Shown here: piece after piece, positions 1-8,186 of the stretch
Layout: each line of letters opens with the position of its first letter
Numbering within the stretch: the first letter of the stretch is position 1
Assembly (NCBI RefSeq): GCF_002896965.1
Contig: NZ_LYMM01000001.1
Span: 124,001 to 188,000, forward strand
Source: Novosphingobium guangzhouense
GTDB lineage: Bacteria; Pseudomonadota; Alphaproteobacteria; Sphingomonadales; Sphingomonadaceae
DNA length: 64,000 bases
Direction: 5' to 3'
Position numbers and translations under genes: made by a program
The notes under the pieces: generated by a model
Database searches by the model: none
Seen by the model: only the letters and a program-made list of their open reading frames with translations
What the model was told of the DNA's origin: nothing

Positions 1-762
1 CACGTCACGCCAGAAGCGGTCGAGCGCCGAAGTGGCGCGCCCCGCCTTGAGCACGCGGTTGCCGCTGATACCCATGTTGACCACGCCGCAGCGCTGCGCT
101 GCGGGCAGGGCGGCAAGCCGCTCCGCCAGACGGCCCGGCCACCCGCGCGTCTGCGGAGAAAGGCCGAGGAACCCATCGGTTATCGAATCCCCGAAGGCGA
201 CCACGGTGCAAGGGGCCTGCGGCGCACGGACCGACACCAGCGAAAGGTACGGCCGCAACTTGATCGGCGTGAAGCTGGCCCCCGGCGTTGCGGGCGCAAA
301 GGCCATTTCCATGCCAAGGTTGGTGCGTCCGGGCCGGGTCGGGGTGGAGAAGGTTACGCTGACGATCACGTCCTGCGCATTGTGGAACGGCGCAAGGATA
401 GGATCGCTGATCACGGTTGCGCCCTTGGGTAGCGCCACGGCCTGAAGCCCCGAGAAGCGGATCGGATGGACCGGGTTCGTCCCGATCTCCGTCCCTACCG
501 GCCCGGAGGGGCTGGCGATCGTCACCGCTCCGATTGCGATCGCCTTGTCCCCTTCGGCATTGCTGAAGGTCAACTGCATCCCGTCGCCCGCCTGCGTCAG
601 CCGCACGCGATAGCGATAGGTGCCGGCGGGCTGTTCCGGCTCGTTCGTGCCGCTGTCCGCCGGGGCATAGCCCCATGCGCCCGCCCACTTCGGGGCTGCC
701 TGCGCCGGGATGGACACAAGCGCGGCGCCCAGAAAGGCGGCAAGATACATCGTGGTCTTCAT
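1..762 (-). CDS. SGNH/GDSL-family esterase, exported (3' end cut by window edge)
   Basis: The gene starts at the ATG at 762 and runs off the left edge, so 254 codons are visible and the C-terminal catalytic Asp-His block is missing. The N-terminus is a clear signal peptide (MKTTMYLAAFLGAALVSIPA then QAA), so the enzyme should act in the periplasm or outside. About 170 residues in, the segment VVAFGDSITDGF is the GDS block I with the nucleophilic serine; NMGISGNRVL further on carries the block II Gly and block III Asn typical of SGNH hydrolases. A beta-rich domain precedes the hydrolase fold, as in carbohydrate esterases. It is the last gene of the pentose operon, 40 bases after the glycosidase, so deacetylation of hemicellulose side chains is a plausible role. 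Family call is firm; substrate is inference. Confidence 0.85.
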   Translation of the reverse strand, partial: MKTTMYLAAFLGAALVSIPAQAAPKWAGAWGYAPADSGTNEPEQPAGTYRYRVRLTQAGDGMQLTFSNAEGDKAIAIGAVTIASPSGPVGTEIGTNPVHPIRFSGLQAVALPKGATVISDPILAPFHNAQDVIVSVTFSTPTRPGRTNLGMEMAFAPATPGASFTPIKLRPYLSLVSVRAPQAPCTVVAFGDSITDGFLGLSPQTRGWPGRLAERLAALPAAQRCGVVNMGISGNRVLKAGRATSALDRFWRDV

Positions 763-802
763 GCCGCCTCTCTTGTCGGAGCGATGCGCCGGTTGTCCAG
801 AC

Positions 803-1951
803 TTACTTCTTAGTCGCGGGATATGCGACCGGGACCACGCCCTTGGGAGCCTTGGACAACGAGCGGATCAGGTCGACTTCGGACTGGCGATAAGGCGTGC
901 CGTCAGTGTGGAACACGTCATGGAACCAGATCGTCGGCTCTTCCAGCACGTAGGGCTTCTTCCACGAATCCCACGGCATGCGGGTCTGCGTCTTGCCGTC
1001 AACGAAGCCCCAGTTCATCATCGCCACGTTTTCGCGCTTGGCGATGGGAAGCGAGCCGTCGAAGGTCGATCCGTTGCCGCGCGCCATGTATTCGGTGCAG
1101 AGGATCGGGCGGCCATAGACCTTGAGCTGGTTCACGCGATCAAGGAACTTTTCGGGCCAGTTGTAATCGTGGAACGAAATCACGTCCGACTGGGTCAGCT
1201 GCAGCTTTTCCATCGCGGTCAGCGCGCCCGGCGTCTTCCAGTCGTCATGCTGCCACACGCCCGAGGTCAGCGGCTGCGTCGGCTCTGCATCGCGTGCCCA
1301 GCCGTAGACCTTGGTGAGCAGCGCCAGCACCAGCGCCTGCTTGCCTTCCTGGCCCTTGTACTGGTCCGCGCCGTTATCCGGCTCGTTCCACAAGTCCCAG
1401 CCCAGCACGCGATCGTCCTTGCCGAACGCACCGATCACGCCCTGCACGTAAGCCTTGAAGCGCGGTTCCTGCGAAGGATCGCGCAGTGCAGGAAGGCCGG
1501 GGCCCTGCACCCAGCCGGAGTTGTGGACGCCGGGGATCGGCGGATGCTGGGGACCAAGCACCGGGTTCGGATCCCAGCAGCTGTCGAACAGCACCAGCAG
1601 CGGCTTGATCTTGTGCTTGGCCGCGATGGCCAGGAATTCGTCGATGCGCTTCTTGAAGCCTTCGGGATCCTGCTGCCAGAGCTGGTCGTGCAGGAACACG
1701 CGCATGGTGTTCATGCCGGTGCTTTCGGCAAGACCCAGTTCGTAATCGATACGCTTGGGGTCCCAGGTTTCCGCCTGCCACATTTCCAGCTGGTTGATGG
1801 CGTTGGCGGGAATGAAGTTGGAGCCGACCAGCCAGGGCTGCTTGTCGTACCATGCCTTGGCCTGCGCGGGCGTCCACTGCGGACGCGCTTCTGCGGGCAT
1901 GGCCACCAGCGCGGCGGTGGCGGCCAAAAGGGCGGTTGCCAGAGCTTTCAC
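803..1951 (-). CDS. Secreted cellulase-fold glycoside hydrolase (GH5-like, beta-xylanase/mannanase type)
   Basis: I place the start at the GTG at 1951, which follows an AAGAGGGGA ribosome site and begins a signal peptide (KALATALLAATAALVAMPAEA). A TTG at 1975 is in frame but would overlap the upstream epimerase and bury that site. The 382-aa product has the clan GH-A pattern: GWDLWNEPDNG about half way (NEP, acid/base Glu) and ILCTEYMARGNG near residue 300 (nucleophile Glu), on a (beta/alpha)8 barrel. Many such proteins are labelled 1,4-beta-xylanase, but the exact linkage cannot be read from sequence. It lies between a secreted aldose epimerase and an SGNH esterase, downstream of xylonate-type catabolic genes, which suggests attack on xylo- or arabino-oligosaccharides in the periplasm. 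Confidence 0.85.
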   Translation of the reverse strand: MKALATALLAATAALVAMPAEARPQWTPAQAKAWYDKQPWLVGSNFIPANAINQLEMWQAETWDPKRIDYELGLAESTGMNTMRVFLHDQLWQQDPEGFKKRIDEFLAIAAKHKIKPLLVLFDSCWDPNPVLGPQHPPIPGVHNSGWVQGPGLPALRDPSQEPRFKAYVQGVIGAFGKDDRVLGWDLWNEPDNGADQYKGQEGKQALVLALLTKVYGWARDAEPTQPLTSGVWQHDDWKTPGALTAMEKLQLTQSDVISFHDYNWPEKFLDRVNQLKVYGRPILCTEYMARGNGSTFDGSLPIAKRENVAMMNWGFVDGKTQTRMPWDSWKKPYVLEEPTIWFHDVFHTDGTPYRQSEVDLIRSLSKAPKGVVPVAYPATKK

Positions 1952-1964
1952 AGGTATTCCCCTC

Positions 1965-3089
1965 TTATTCTGCAACGAAGAACTTGTAGGTGATGACGTT
2001 CCGGTAAGTCTTGCCCGGATCGAGGCGGACCGACGGGAACTGCGACTGGTTCGGACTATCCGGGAACAGTTGCGGCTCGAAGACGAGGCTGTCGCCTTCG
2101 CGGTAGATCTGGCCGGACTTGCCGACGATCGTCCCGTCCATGAAGTTGCCGGAATAGAACTGCAGGCCCGGCTGGTTGGACCACACCTCGAAGCCGCGCC
2201 CGGAAGTCGGTTCGGTGACGCGGGCCATCAGGTGCTGGCCCTTCGTGACCGCATCGCCGACGACCCAGTTGTGATCGTAGCCGCGTCCGTAGACGATCTG
2301 CGGGTCCGTGCCTTCGCGCACGCGGGCGCCGACCGGAGTGGGCTGGCGGAAATCGAACACGGTGCCCGCAACGCTCTTGTGCTGGCCCAGCGGGATCGCG
2401 GTTTCGTCGGTCGGCGTGAAGCGGTCCGCAGGGATCGTCAGCACGTGGTCCATCGCCGTGCGGCCGGGGCCTGCAAGGTTCCAGTAGGCGTGGTTGGAGA
2501 TGTTCACCACCGTCGGCCGATCGGTCGTGGCGGTGTAAGTGATGGTCAGGTTGTTCTGCTCATCCAGCGCATAAGTGGCATCGGTGGTGAGCGTGCCGGG
2601 ATAGCCCATATCGCCATCAGGGCTGACGTAGCGCATGGTGACGCTGGCGTTTTTGCCCTGCTTCACGTCGCGCACGGCCCAGATCACCTTGTCGAAGCCC
2701 TTGGTGCCGCCGTGGAGAGAATTGACGCCGTTGTTGACCGGCGTGGTGTATTCCTTGCCGTCGAACGTGAACTTGCCTCTGGCGATGCGATTGGCGACGC
2801 GGCCCACGGTGGCGCCAAAGAACTGGCCGTCCTTCGCATAGCCGTCAAGGCTGTCATACCCGACGGCGACGTCCACGGTCTTGCCGCCCTTACCCGGCAT
2901 CAGGACTTGCTGGATCGATGCGCCCAGCGTCATCACGCGCACCGACATGCCCTTGCCGTTGGTCAGGGTGACGGCTTCGACGGCGGTGCCGTCCGGCATA
3001 GTGCCGAAGGTCTCGCGCTTCGCCTCTGCAGCGAAAGCACTGGTGGAGGCCGCGCACAGCAGGGCGGCGGTGGCCAGGGTCTTCAGCAT
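1965..3089 (-). CDS. galM: Aldose 1-epimerase, periplasmic (mutarotase)
   Basis: The 374-aa protein interconverts the alpha and beta anomers of aldoses. It starts with a signal peptide (MLKTLATAALLCAASTSAFA), so unlike E. coli GalM it should work in the periplasm. Family landmarks are visible: NNGVNSLHGGTKGFDK in the first third, SNHAYWNLAG with the catalytic His, and FEPQLFPDSPNQ with the catalytic Glu near the C-terminus, ending in the usual YRNVITYKF. It sits 57 bases after the lactonase gene, and its stop lies 14 bases before the GTG of the glycosidase. In this setting it would supply the anomer used by a sugar dehydrogenase for D-xylose or L-arabinose. Confidence 0.92.
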   Translation of the reverse strand: MLKTLATAALLCAASTSAFAAEAKRETFGTMPDGTAVEAVTLTNGKGMSVRVMTLGASIQQVLMPGKGGKTVDVAVGYDSLDGYAKDGQFFGATVGRVANRIARGKFTFDGKEYTTPVNNGVNSLHGGTKGFDKVIWAVRDVKQGKNASVTMRYVSPDGDMGYPGTLTTDATYALDEQNNLTITYTATTDRPTVVNISNHAYWNLAGPGRTAMDHVLTIPADRFTPTDETAIPLGQHKSVAGTVFDFRQPTPVGARVREGTDPQIVYGRGYDHNWVVGDAVTKGQHLMARVTEPTSGRGFEVWSNQPGLQFYSGNFMDGTIVGKSGQIYREGDSLVFEPQLFPDSPNQSQFPSVRLDPGKTYRNVITYKFFVAE

Positions 3090-3146
3090 CGTCTCTCCTC
3101 TTCAAATCCTTGTGCCCGCCGGTTGCGACGCGGGCGGGCATCTACA

Positions 3147-3989
3147 TCATCCGCGATACAGGAAGGCCGGAACTCCGCGAACACCCGGATCGATCTCGAA
3201 CAGGGCGCCGCCGTGTTCCTCGTCCACGCCGTCGGCTGCGCTCGTCACATACATCCGGTCAAGCCGGGCGCCGCCGAAGACGCAGTTGCTGACCTGGCTG
3301 GCGGGCAGTTCGATGCGGCGCACCGGCTCACCTGCGGGCGAAAAGCGGGTGACGCACGAAGCGCCCCAGCAGGCAACCCACAGGTGCCCTTCGGCATCGA
3401 AGGTCATGCCGTCGGGCGAGCCCCAGTCGTCCTCGAAGGTGACGAAGGGAGTACGCTCGCCAAGGCGGCCGTCTTCCAGCGGGTAGCGGAAGATCACCCC
3501 CATCGCGCTGTCCGTGTGGAGCAGGAAGCGCCCCTCGGGATCGATCGCCGGGCCGTTGGGGATGGTGTAGGGGCCGGACGCCTGCGTGATCGCGGTGCCG
3601 TCGAAGTGATGGAACGCGCCGGTCGGCACGTCGCAGGAGAACGGCATCGTGCCCAGCCAGAGGCGCCCGTGCGCATCGGCGGCGGCATCGTTGACGCGGT
3701 TGCTCTCGGGCTGGTCGGGGATATCCGCCAGCGCCTCGACCGCGAAGGGATCGAGCGTGACGCGGGCCACCGAACGGCCGATCCCCGCGACATAGCCGCC
3801 ACCCTCGCACCCGATGATCCAGCCGGTGACGTCGGGCGTCTGCCAGCTTTCGACGGCTCCGGTAGCGGGCGTCAGACGGTTGATCCGCTTGCCGAGAATG
3901 TCGGTCCAGAGCAGCTGGTCGCAGCGTGCGTCCCAGAACAGTCCTTCGCCAAGCGTGTCGACGCGGTCGCGGGCGATAACTTTGACCAT
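3147..3989 (-). CDS. SMP-30/gluconolactonase family sugar lactonase (xylono- or arabinono-lactonase)
   Basis: A 280-aa six-bladed propeller lactonase without signal peptide. The metal-binding positions of the family can be seen: Glu in DTLGEGLFWD at the start, Asn and Asp in NRVNDAAADAHGRLW, and Asp in GSPDGMTFDAEG. It hydrolyses an aldonolactone to the aldonic acid. The ATG at 3989 shares one base with the TGA of the dehydratase (TGATG), so the two are translationally coupled. This matches the order lactonase plus aldonate dehydratase of Caulobacter-type oxidative pentose pathways. No sugar dehydrogenase, 2-keto-3-deoxy-pentonate dehydratase or semialdehyde dehydrogenase is in the window, so the pathway is completed elsewhere. 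D-xylonolactone versus L-arabinonolactone is not decided. Confidence 0.88.
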   Translation of the reverse strand: MVKVIARDRVDTLGEGLFWDARCDQLLWTDILGKRINRLTPATGAVESWQTPDVTGWIIGCEGGGYVAGIGRSVARVTLDPFAVEALADIPDQPESNRVNDAAADAHGRLWLGTMPFSCDVPTGAFHHFDGTAITQASGPYTIPNGPAIDPEGRFLLHTDSAMGVIFRYPLEDGRLGERTPFVTFEDDWGSPDGMTFDAEGHLWVACWGASCVTRFSPAGEPVRRIELPASQVSNCVFGGARLDRMYVTSAADGVDEEHGGALFEIDPGVRGVPAFLYRG

Positions 3990-5836
3990 CAGTGGCTGTC
4001 CCTCGGCAGCCCCTTGGTCTGGGCGATGCGCTGGTACTTTTCCGAACCTTCGAGGATCGCGCCCGTCGCGAACTGGCCGACGAGGCTGCGCTGGATTTCC
4101 TGCCAGGGCGTTTGCGATTCCGGCGTGACCCGGCGCTCCACTTCGACCAGTTCCTCGCGGCGGCGGGCGATCTCTGCCTCGTCCACCAGCATGTCGGCGC
4201 TGCGGTTGGCCAGATCGATGCGGACCCGGTCGCCCGTGCGCAGCAGGGCAAGACCGCCACCGACCGCGGCTTCGGGCGAGGCGTTGAGGATCGAGGGGCT
4301 GCCGCTGGTGCCCGACTGGCGCCCGTCGCCGATGCAGGGCAGGGCATGGACGCCCGCCCGGATCAGCGCTGCGGGCGGGCGCATGTTCACGACCTCTGCC
4401 CCGCCCGGATAGCCCACCGGCCCGGCGCCGCGAATGACGAGGATGGTGTTCTGGTCGATGCCCAGTTCCGGCTCGTCGATGCGGGCGTGGTAATCCTCGG
4501 GCCCGTCGAACACGACGACCTTTCCGGTGAAGGCATCGGGATTCTCGGGATCGGACAGGTAGCGGCTGCGGAACTCTTCGGAGATGACCGAAAGCTTCAT
4601 CACCGCGCCGTCGAACAGGTTGCCCTTGAGCACGGTAAGGCCCGCGGCTTCCTTGAGCGGGCGATCGAACGGGCGGATCACGTCGGTATCGACAATGCGC
4701 GCGCCGACGAGGTTTTCGGTAACGGTCCTGCCATTGGCCGTCATCGCGGAACCGTCGATCAGGCCCGCCTTGTCGAGTTCGGCCATAACCGCCGGGACAC
4801 CGCCCGCGCGGTAGTAGTCTTCACCCAGATATTCACCGGCCGGCTGAAGGTTCACCAGCAGCGGCACATCCGCGCCTGTCTGCTCCCAGTCCTCCAGCGT
4901 CAGATCCACGCCGATATGGCGGGCGATCGCGTTGAGGTGGATCGGTGCGTTGGTAGAGCCGCCGATGGCCGAATTCACCCGGATCGCGTTGAGGAAGGCG
5001 GAACGGGTGAGGATGTCGGACGGCTTGCGATCCGCCTTGACCATTTCCACGATGGCCCGGCCGGTTTCCCACGCGCATTCCTGACGGTCGCGATAAGGCG
5101 CGGGGATCGCGGCGGAGCCCGGCAGCGACATGCCCAGCGCCTCGGCCAGCGAATTCATCGTCGTCGCCGTGCCCATGGTGTTGCAATAGCCGGTCGAGGG
5201 GGAGCCCGATGCGACCAGCTTCAGGAAGCCCTGATAATCCAGTTCGCCCTTGGCCAGCATCTCGCGTGCTTTCCACACAATGGTGCCCGCGCCGGTGCGC
5301 TTGCCTTCGTACCAGCCATTGAGCATCGGGCCGACCGACAGCGCGATGGCGGGGATGTTCACCGTGGCCGCTGCCATCAGCGAGGACGGCGTCGTCTTGT
5401 CACACCCGATCGTCAGCACCACGCCGTCAAGCGGATAGCCGTAAAGCAGTTCCACCAGCGAGATATAGGCAAGGTTGCGATCCAGCCCTGCCGTCGGCCG
5501 CTTGCCGGTTTCCTGCAAGGGGTGGCTGGGGAATTCGATGGGAATGCCGCCTGCGTCGCGGATGCCCGCCTTGATCCGCTCTGCCAGAACAAGGTGGTGG
5601 CGGTTGCACGGCACGAGATCGCTGCCCGACTGGGCAATGCCGATGATCGGGCGCCCCGACTGCATCTCTTCGATGGAGAGGCCGTAGTTCAGGTAGCGCT
5701 CAAGATAGAGCGCGGTCATGTCCGGGTGGCTCGGATCGTCGAACCATGCGCGCGAGCGCAGCTTTGCGGCCGGTGTCAGGGTGCTGTCGTCAGCGGAAGA
5801 GATGTTCGCCTCCCATGAAATTCGCTCAATATCCAT
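3989..5836 (-). CDS. xylD: IlvD/Edd-family aldonate dehydratase, xylonate dehydratase type
   Basis: Converts an aldonic acid such as D-xylonate to the 2-keto-3-deoxy acid using an Fe-S cluster. The 615-aa protein resembles Caulobacter XylD as I remember it: [20 protein letters not shown] at the N-terminus, a C-terminal LPRDSH close to the XylD end LPRHNH, and [20 protein letters not shown]. Cluster cysteines lie in [14 protein letters not shown] and [10 protein letters not shown] chose the ATG at 5836; a GTG at 5890 is in frame but adds a basic stretch unlike the family. It is the first gene of the operon, with an inverted repeat about 80 bases upstream. L-arabinonate dehydratase is the main alternative; the symbol reflects the subfamily, not proven substrate. 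Confidence 0.85.
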   Translation of the reverse strand: MDIERISWEANISSADDSTLTPAAKLRSRAWFDDPSHPDMTALYLERYLNYGLSIEEMQSGRPIIGIAQSGSDLVPCNRHHLVLAERIKAGIRDAGGIPIEFPSHPLQETGKRPTAGLDRNLAYISLVELLYGYPLDGVVLTIGCDKTTPSSLMAAATVNIPAIALSVGPMLNGWYEGKRTGAGTIVWKAREMLAKGELDYQGFLKLVASGSPSTGYCNTMGTATTMNSLAEALGMSLPGSAAIPAPYRDRQECAWETGRAIVEMVKADRKPSDILTRSAFLNAIRVNSAIGGSTNAPIHLNAIARHIGVDLTLEDWEQTGADVPLLVNLQPAGEYLGEDYYRAGGVPAVMAELDKAGLIDGSAMTANGRTVTENLVGARIVDTDVIRPFDRPLKEAAGLTVLKGNLFDGAVMKLSVISEEFRSRYLSDPENPDAFTGKVVVFDGPEDYHARIDEPELGIDQNTILVIRGAGPVGYPGGAEVVNMRPPAALIRAGVHALPCIGDGRQSGTSGSPSILNASPEAAVGGGLALLRTGDRVRIDLANRSADMLVDEAEIARRREELVEVERRVTPESQTPWQEIQRSLVGQFATGAILEGSEKYQRIAQTKGLPRDSH

Positions 5837-5917
5837 CTTGCGCGCCGCGGAGCGGGCATCTCGCGGGAGCGTTGCAAATGCCGCTACCACCCGCCCAAAA
5901 GCGTGGCAACTTATTTA

Positions 5918-5940
5918 TCCTACAAATATGGCTTGTAGGA
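5918..5940. promoter_or_regulatory. Perfect inverted repeat upstream of the pentose operon, likely operator
   Basis: TCCTACAA, seven bases, TTGTAGGA: 8-bp perfect arms in an AT-rich patch that stands out from the GC-rich surroundings. It lies 82 bases before the dehydratase ATG, where a sugar-responsive repressor (GntR or LacI type) would bind. No regulator gene is adjacent. I do not know the cognate factor. Confidence 0.55.
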
Positions 5941-6226
5941 CCAAAACAGGACGTATATGAGCGAGGCAACACCGGTCGAAAAGACATCTGTGTTGCAGGG
6001 AAGGGATCGCGCGCCGCAGCAGCGGCGCCGGATAGCTTTTCGCAATCCTGGAATGTCTTGGCGGCAGGAAGCGCAGGTGCCACGCGGCCTTGATCAGCCG
6101 CAGGCAACCGCATCAGGATTTGAGAATCCCCCCGGGAGCAGGACCGAGCGCAAGCGGTCCTCCTCCTCCAAAACGCTCCCGGGCACATCGGGCGGGACGG
6201 CCTTGCCGCTGTCCCGCCCTTTTTTT
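5941..6226 (+). ncRNA. Candidate structured transcript ending in a strong terminator, no convincing ORF
   Basis: This stretch between two minus-strand genes has no credible plus-strand coding sequence: the frame opening at 5957 runs through the terminator and into the opposite gene. Its 3' third is highly structured. CCCGGGAGC (6131-6139) pairs perfectly with GCTCCCGGG (6175-6183), and inside that GGACCG (6141-6146) pairs with CGGTCC (6155-6160). A GC-rich terminator with a T run follows. A terminator reading to the right needs a rightward transcript, so a small RNA starting near 5950 is possible. I could not match it to 6S, SRP, tmRNA or a known riboswitch. Confidence 0.35.
6190..6226 (+). 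terminator. Rho-independent terminator
   Basis: GGGCGGGAC (6190-6198) and GTCCCGCCC (6211-6219) form a perfect 9-bp stem with a 12-base loop, followed by seven T (6220-6226). The T run follows the stem on the plus strand. It abuts the stop codon of the TauD-like gene on the other strand. Confidence 0.8.
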
Positions 6227-7302
6227 CAGGAAATCAAACGGGGCACCGACATCGCGCGGATCGAGAAGCGCGCATCGGTATGCTCCGCGCCGTCGCGGTG
6301 TTCGGCGCGGTGCTGGACCACGCCATTCTTGCCAAACCCCTCCACCACCGGGCGGTCGGTCTTGCTGGACAGCCAGAGGCGCAAAAGGTGTCGCTTGCGC
6401 TGGGGCTCGGGCCAGTCGAAGAATTCGGTGCGCGAATGAAGGGCGGCATAATTCGACAGCCACTGAATGTCGCCGGGGCGAAAATCCATCGCGATCGCCA
6501 TGCCGGGCTCATACGTGATTTCATCGAAGAGCCGCAGCACCTCCAGCTGATCCGCGGTCAGCCGAGGCACGCCGGGATAGTCCTGCGCGGTCACGATATA
6601 AAGCGACCCTGCATACATCGAGAAAACCCCGTCCTTCACGCTGACAACCGGGGAAGTGTAGGTATCGGCGGGCGCTTCAGCGTCCTGCCGCCGCCAATCC
6701 CAGTGGAATGGCTCAAGCAGAAGATGCGCCAGATCGGGGCGGCGGCGCAGGATCTCGTTGTAGATCTCAGCGCCTGATACAAGGCACGACAGCCCGCCTT
6801 CGCGCGCTCCGCGCAGGCACATCAGCGCCACGATATCCGAACTGTCCGAATGATAGACCAGCTTGTCGCGCACTTTCGATGACTTGGCGGTGGGATCGTC
6901 CATGGTCTTGTCGCTCGTGGCGTAGACGTGGTCCAGAAGGTCGCCCATCTCGTTCTGCCGGATCGGATCGCCCATGTGGAGGCCGAGAACGTAGTAGATC
7001 GCGCTGGAAAGCGCATCGGAATAGAGGTCGGACCGCAGGCCTCGCACCAGCACGAAGCCGCGTCCGAAATCGACGTCTTCGCGCCATGATTTCACCGCTT
7101 GCGCGCAAGCAACAAGCGGATAGTCCGCAGCCTGCACGAAACGCAGATCCGGATCGTCATCGATGAATCGCCTGCCCAGCGCTTCCAGTTCGGCACGCTG
7201 CGCGGTATCGAGCCGGTAGACCCAGTCCTGACCCGCAAGCAACCGATCCCCGCGCCATGCGGCGGCCGTCAGGACGGGGGAGGGGGCTTCGGCAACGGTC
7301 AT
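6226..7302 (-). CDS. TauD/TfdA-family Fe(II)/2-oxoglutarate-dependent dioxygenase
   Basis: A 358-aa cytoplasmic enzyme expected to hydroxylate a small organic acid with O2 and 2-oxoglutarate. The iron triad is visible: His and Asp in YHSDSSD around residue 155 and the distal His in ALHSRTEF near residue 310, with a downstream Arg in RKRHLLRLW that would bind 2-oxoglutarate. The ATG at 7302 has GGAGA eight bases upstream; a longer in-frame extension upstream is low-complexity and rejected. It is transcribed away from the amidohydrolase/HMG-CoA lyase/CoA-transferase operon, and the 240-base divergent region holds a TTGTATACTAAA motif, so the two units may share control. The substrate is not recognisable; carnitine-hydroxylase-like relatives are one possibility. 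Confidence 0.82.
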   Translation of the reverse strand: MTVAEAPSPVLTAAAWRGDRLLAGQDWVYRLDTAQRAELEALGRRFIDDDPDLRFVQAADYPLVACAQAVKSWREDVDFGRGFVLVRGLRSDLYSDALSSAIYYVLGLHMGDPIRQNEMGDLLDHVYATSDKTMDDPTAKSSKVRDKLVYHSDSSDIVALMCLRGAREGGLSCLVSGAEIYNEILRRRPDLAHLLLEPFHWDWRRQDAEAPADTYTSPVVSVKDGVFSMYAGSLYIVTAQDYPGVPRLTADQLEVLRLFDEITYEPGMAIAMDFRPGDIQWLSNYAALHSRTEFFDWPEPQRKRHLLRLWLSSKTDRPVVEGFGKNGVVQHRAEHRDGAEHTDARFSIRAMSVPRLIS

Positions 7303-7483
7303 GCGGCGATCTCCATGTGACGCTGAAGAACACCCTAATCGTGATCGATCGCGCAAGTCTTGATGCAGGGCGCACGGGAACGTGCTGTCGAGACCCGGCT
7401 TTGACGTTGCGCGAACGTTATGTGCACTGATTGACCGTCGAAATGTCGCAGTCGCCCGGATTTGCGTTGACCGCATCCTGTTT

Positions 7484-7495
7484 TTGTATACTAAA
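7484..7495. promoter_or_regulatory. TTGTATACTAAA motif, candidate GntR operator overlapping a -10 box
   Basis: The 12 bases contain the palindrome GTATAC and a good -10 hexamer (TATACT, 7487-7492), 50 bases before the ATG of the amidohydrolase. The identical 12-mer occurs at 11765-11776, upstream of the GntR gene that follows this operon. This points to one regulator acting on both. Base composition is far from the local GC-rich background. Confidence 0.5.
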
Positions 7496-7544
7496 ACTCA
7501 CGTTGAGTTTGGCCGCGATTCGATGGCCCATGGGAGTTACGCGG

Positions 7545-8186
7545 ATGACGCCGAATGCCGGGCTGGATGACAATTACGCCGTCGCGTTTGGCGGCAAGGC
7601 CGGCTTCGGACGCTCTGCGGCGCTGATTCTCATCGATTTCGTCGAAGCATATTTCGATCCGGCCAGCCCGCTCTATGCCGGGGTGGAGGATGCGCTTGCT
7701 TCGGCGCTGCGTATTCGCGCCGCCGCGCGGGCGGCGGGCCTGCCGGTGATCTGGACCAACGTGGCCTATCACCCCGGCGGCGTCGACGGCGGCCGCTTCT
7801 TCGAAAAAGTGCCCGCACTTGCCGCTTTCGTGGCGGGCAGTGCGATGGGGGCATGGCCCAAGGGGCTTGAGCCGCAGGCGGACGAGATCGTGTTGTCCAA
7901 GCAGTACCCCAGCGCCTTCTTCGGCACTTCGCTGGCCGCTACGCTGACCGCGCGTGGGATCGATCAGGTGATCCTTGGCGGCCTGTCCACCAGCGGTTGC
8001 GTGCGTGCGACATGCGTGGATGCGATGTCGCACGGGTTTCGCACCGCCGTCGTCGCGGATGCCTGCGGGGATCGTCATCCCGATCCGCACAAGGCCAACC
8101 TTTTCGACATGAACGCAAAATACGCCGATGTCGTGTCCGAGGGCGCGATCCTCGCTTATCTGTCCGAACTGGAAACCGCCCGATGA
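7545..8186 (+). CDS. Isochorismatase-family amidohydrolase (N-carbamoylsarcosine amidase-like)
   Basis: A 213-aa cysteine hydrolase of the isochorismatase fold. The triad is present: Asp in LILIDFVEAYF, Lys in VLSKQYPSAFFG and Cys in STSGCVRATCVDA. The order and the ending NAKYADVV resemble N-carbamoylsarcosine amidases and nicotinamidases, so hydrolysis of a C-N amide bond is likely. The ATG at 7545 follows GGGAG with 8-base spacing; an ATG at 7530 is a weaker choice. It overlaps the HMG-CoA lyase gene by four bases (ATGA), which fixes it in the same operon and suggests it prepares the acid that is then activated by the CoA transferase. Confidence 0.87.
   Translation: MTPNAGLDDNYAVAFGGKAGFGRSAALILIDFVEAYFDPASPLYAGVEDALASALRIRAAARAAGLPVIWTNVAYHPGGVDGGRFFEKVPALAAFVAGSAMGAWPKGLEPQADEIVLSKQYPSAFFGTSLAATLTARGIDQVILGGLSTSGCVRATCVDAMSHGFRTAVVADACGDRHPDPHKANLFDMNAKYADVVSEGAILAYLSELETAR

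Noticed and set aside
1755..4412. Long plus-strand open frame of 885 codons
   Set aside because: It lies opposite the glycosidase, epimerase, lactonase and dehydratase, all with strong family motifs. Its protein is Arg/Val/Ala/Gly-rich without motifs. GC-rich codon use commonly leaves such antisense frames open.
5957..6439. Plus-strand frame of 160 codons
   Set aside because: It runs through the strong terminator at 6190-6226 and into the TauD-like gene on the other strand; the protein is low-complexity.
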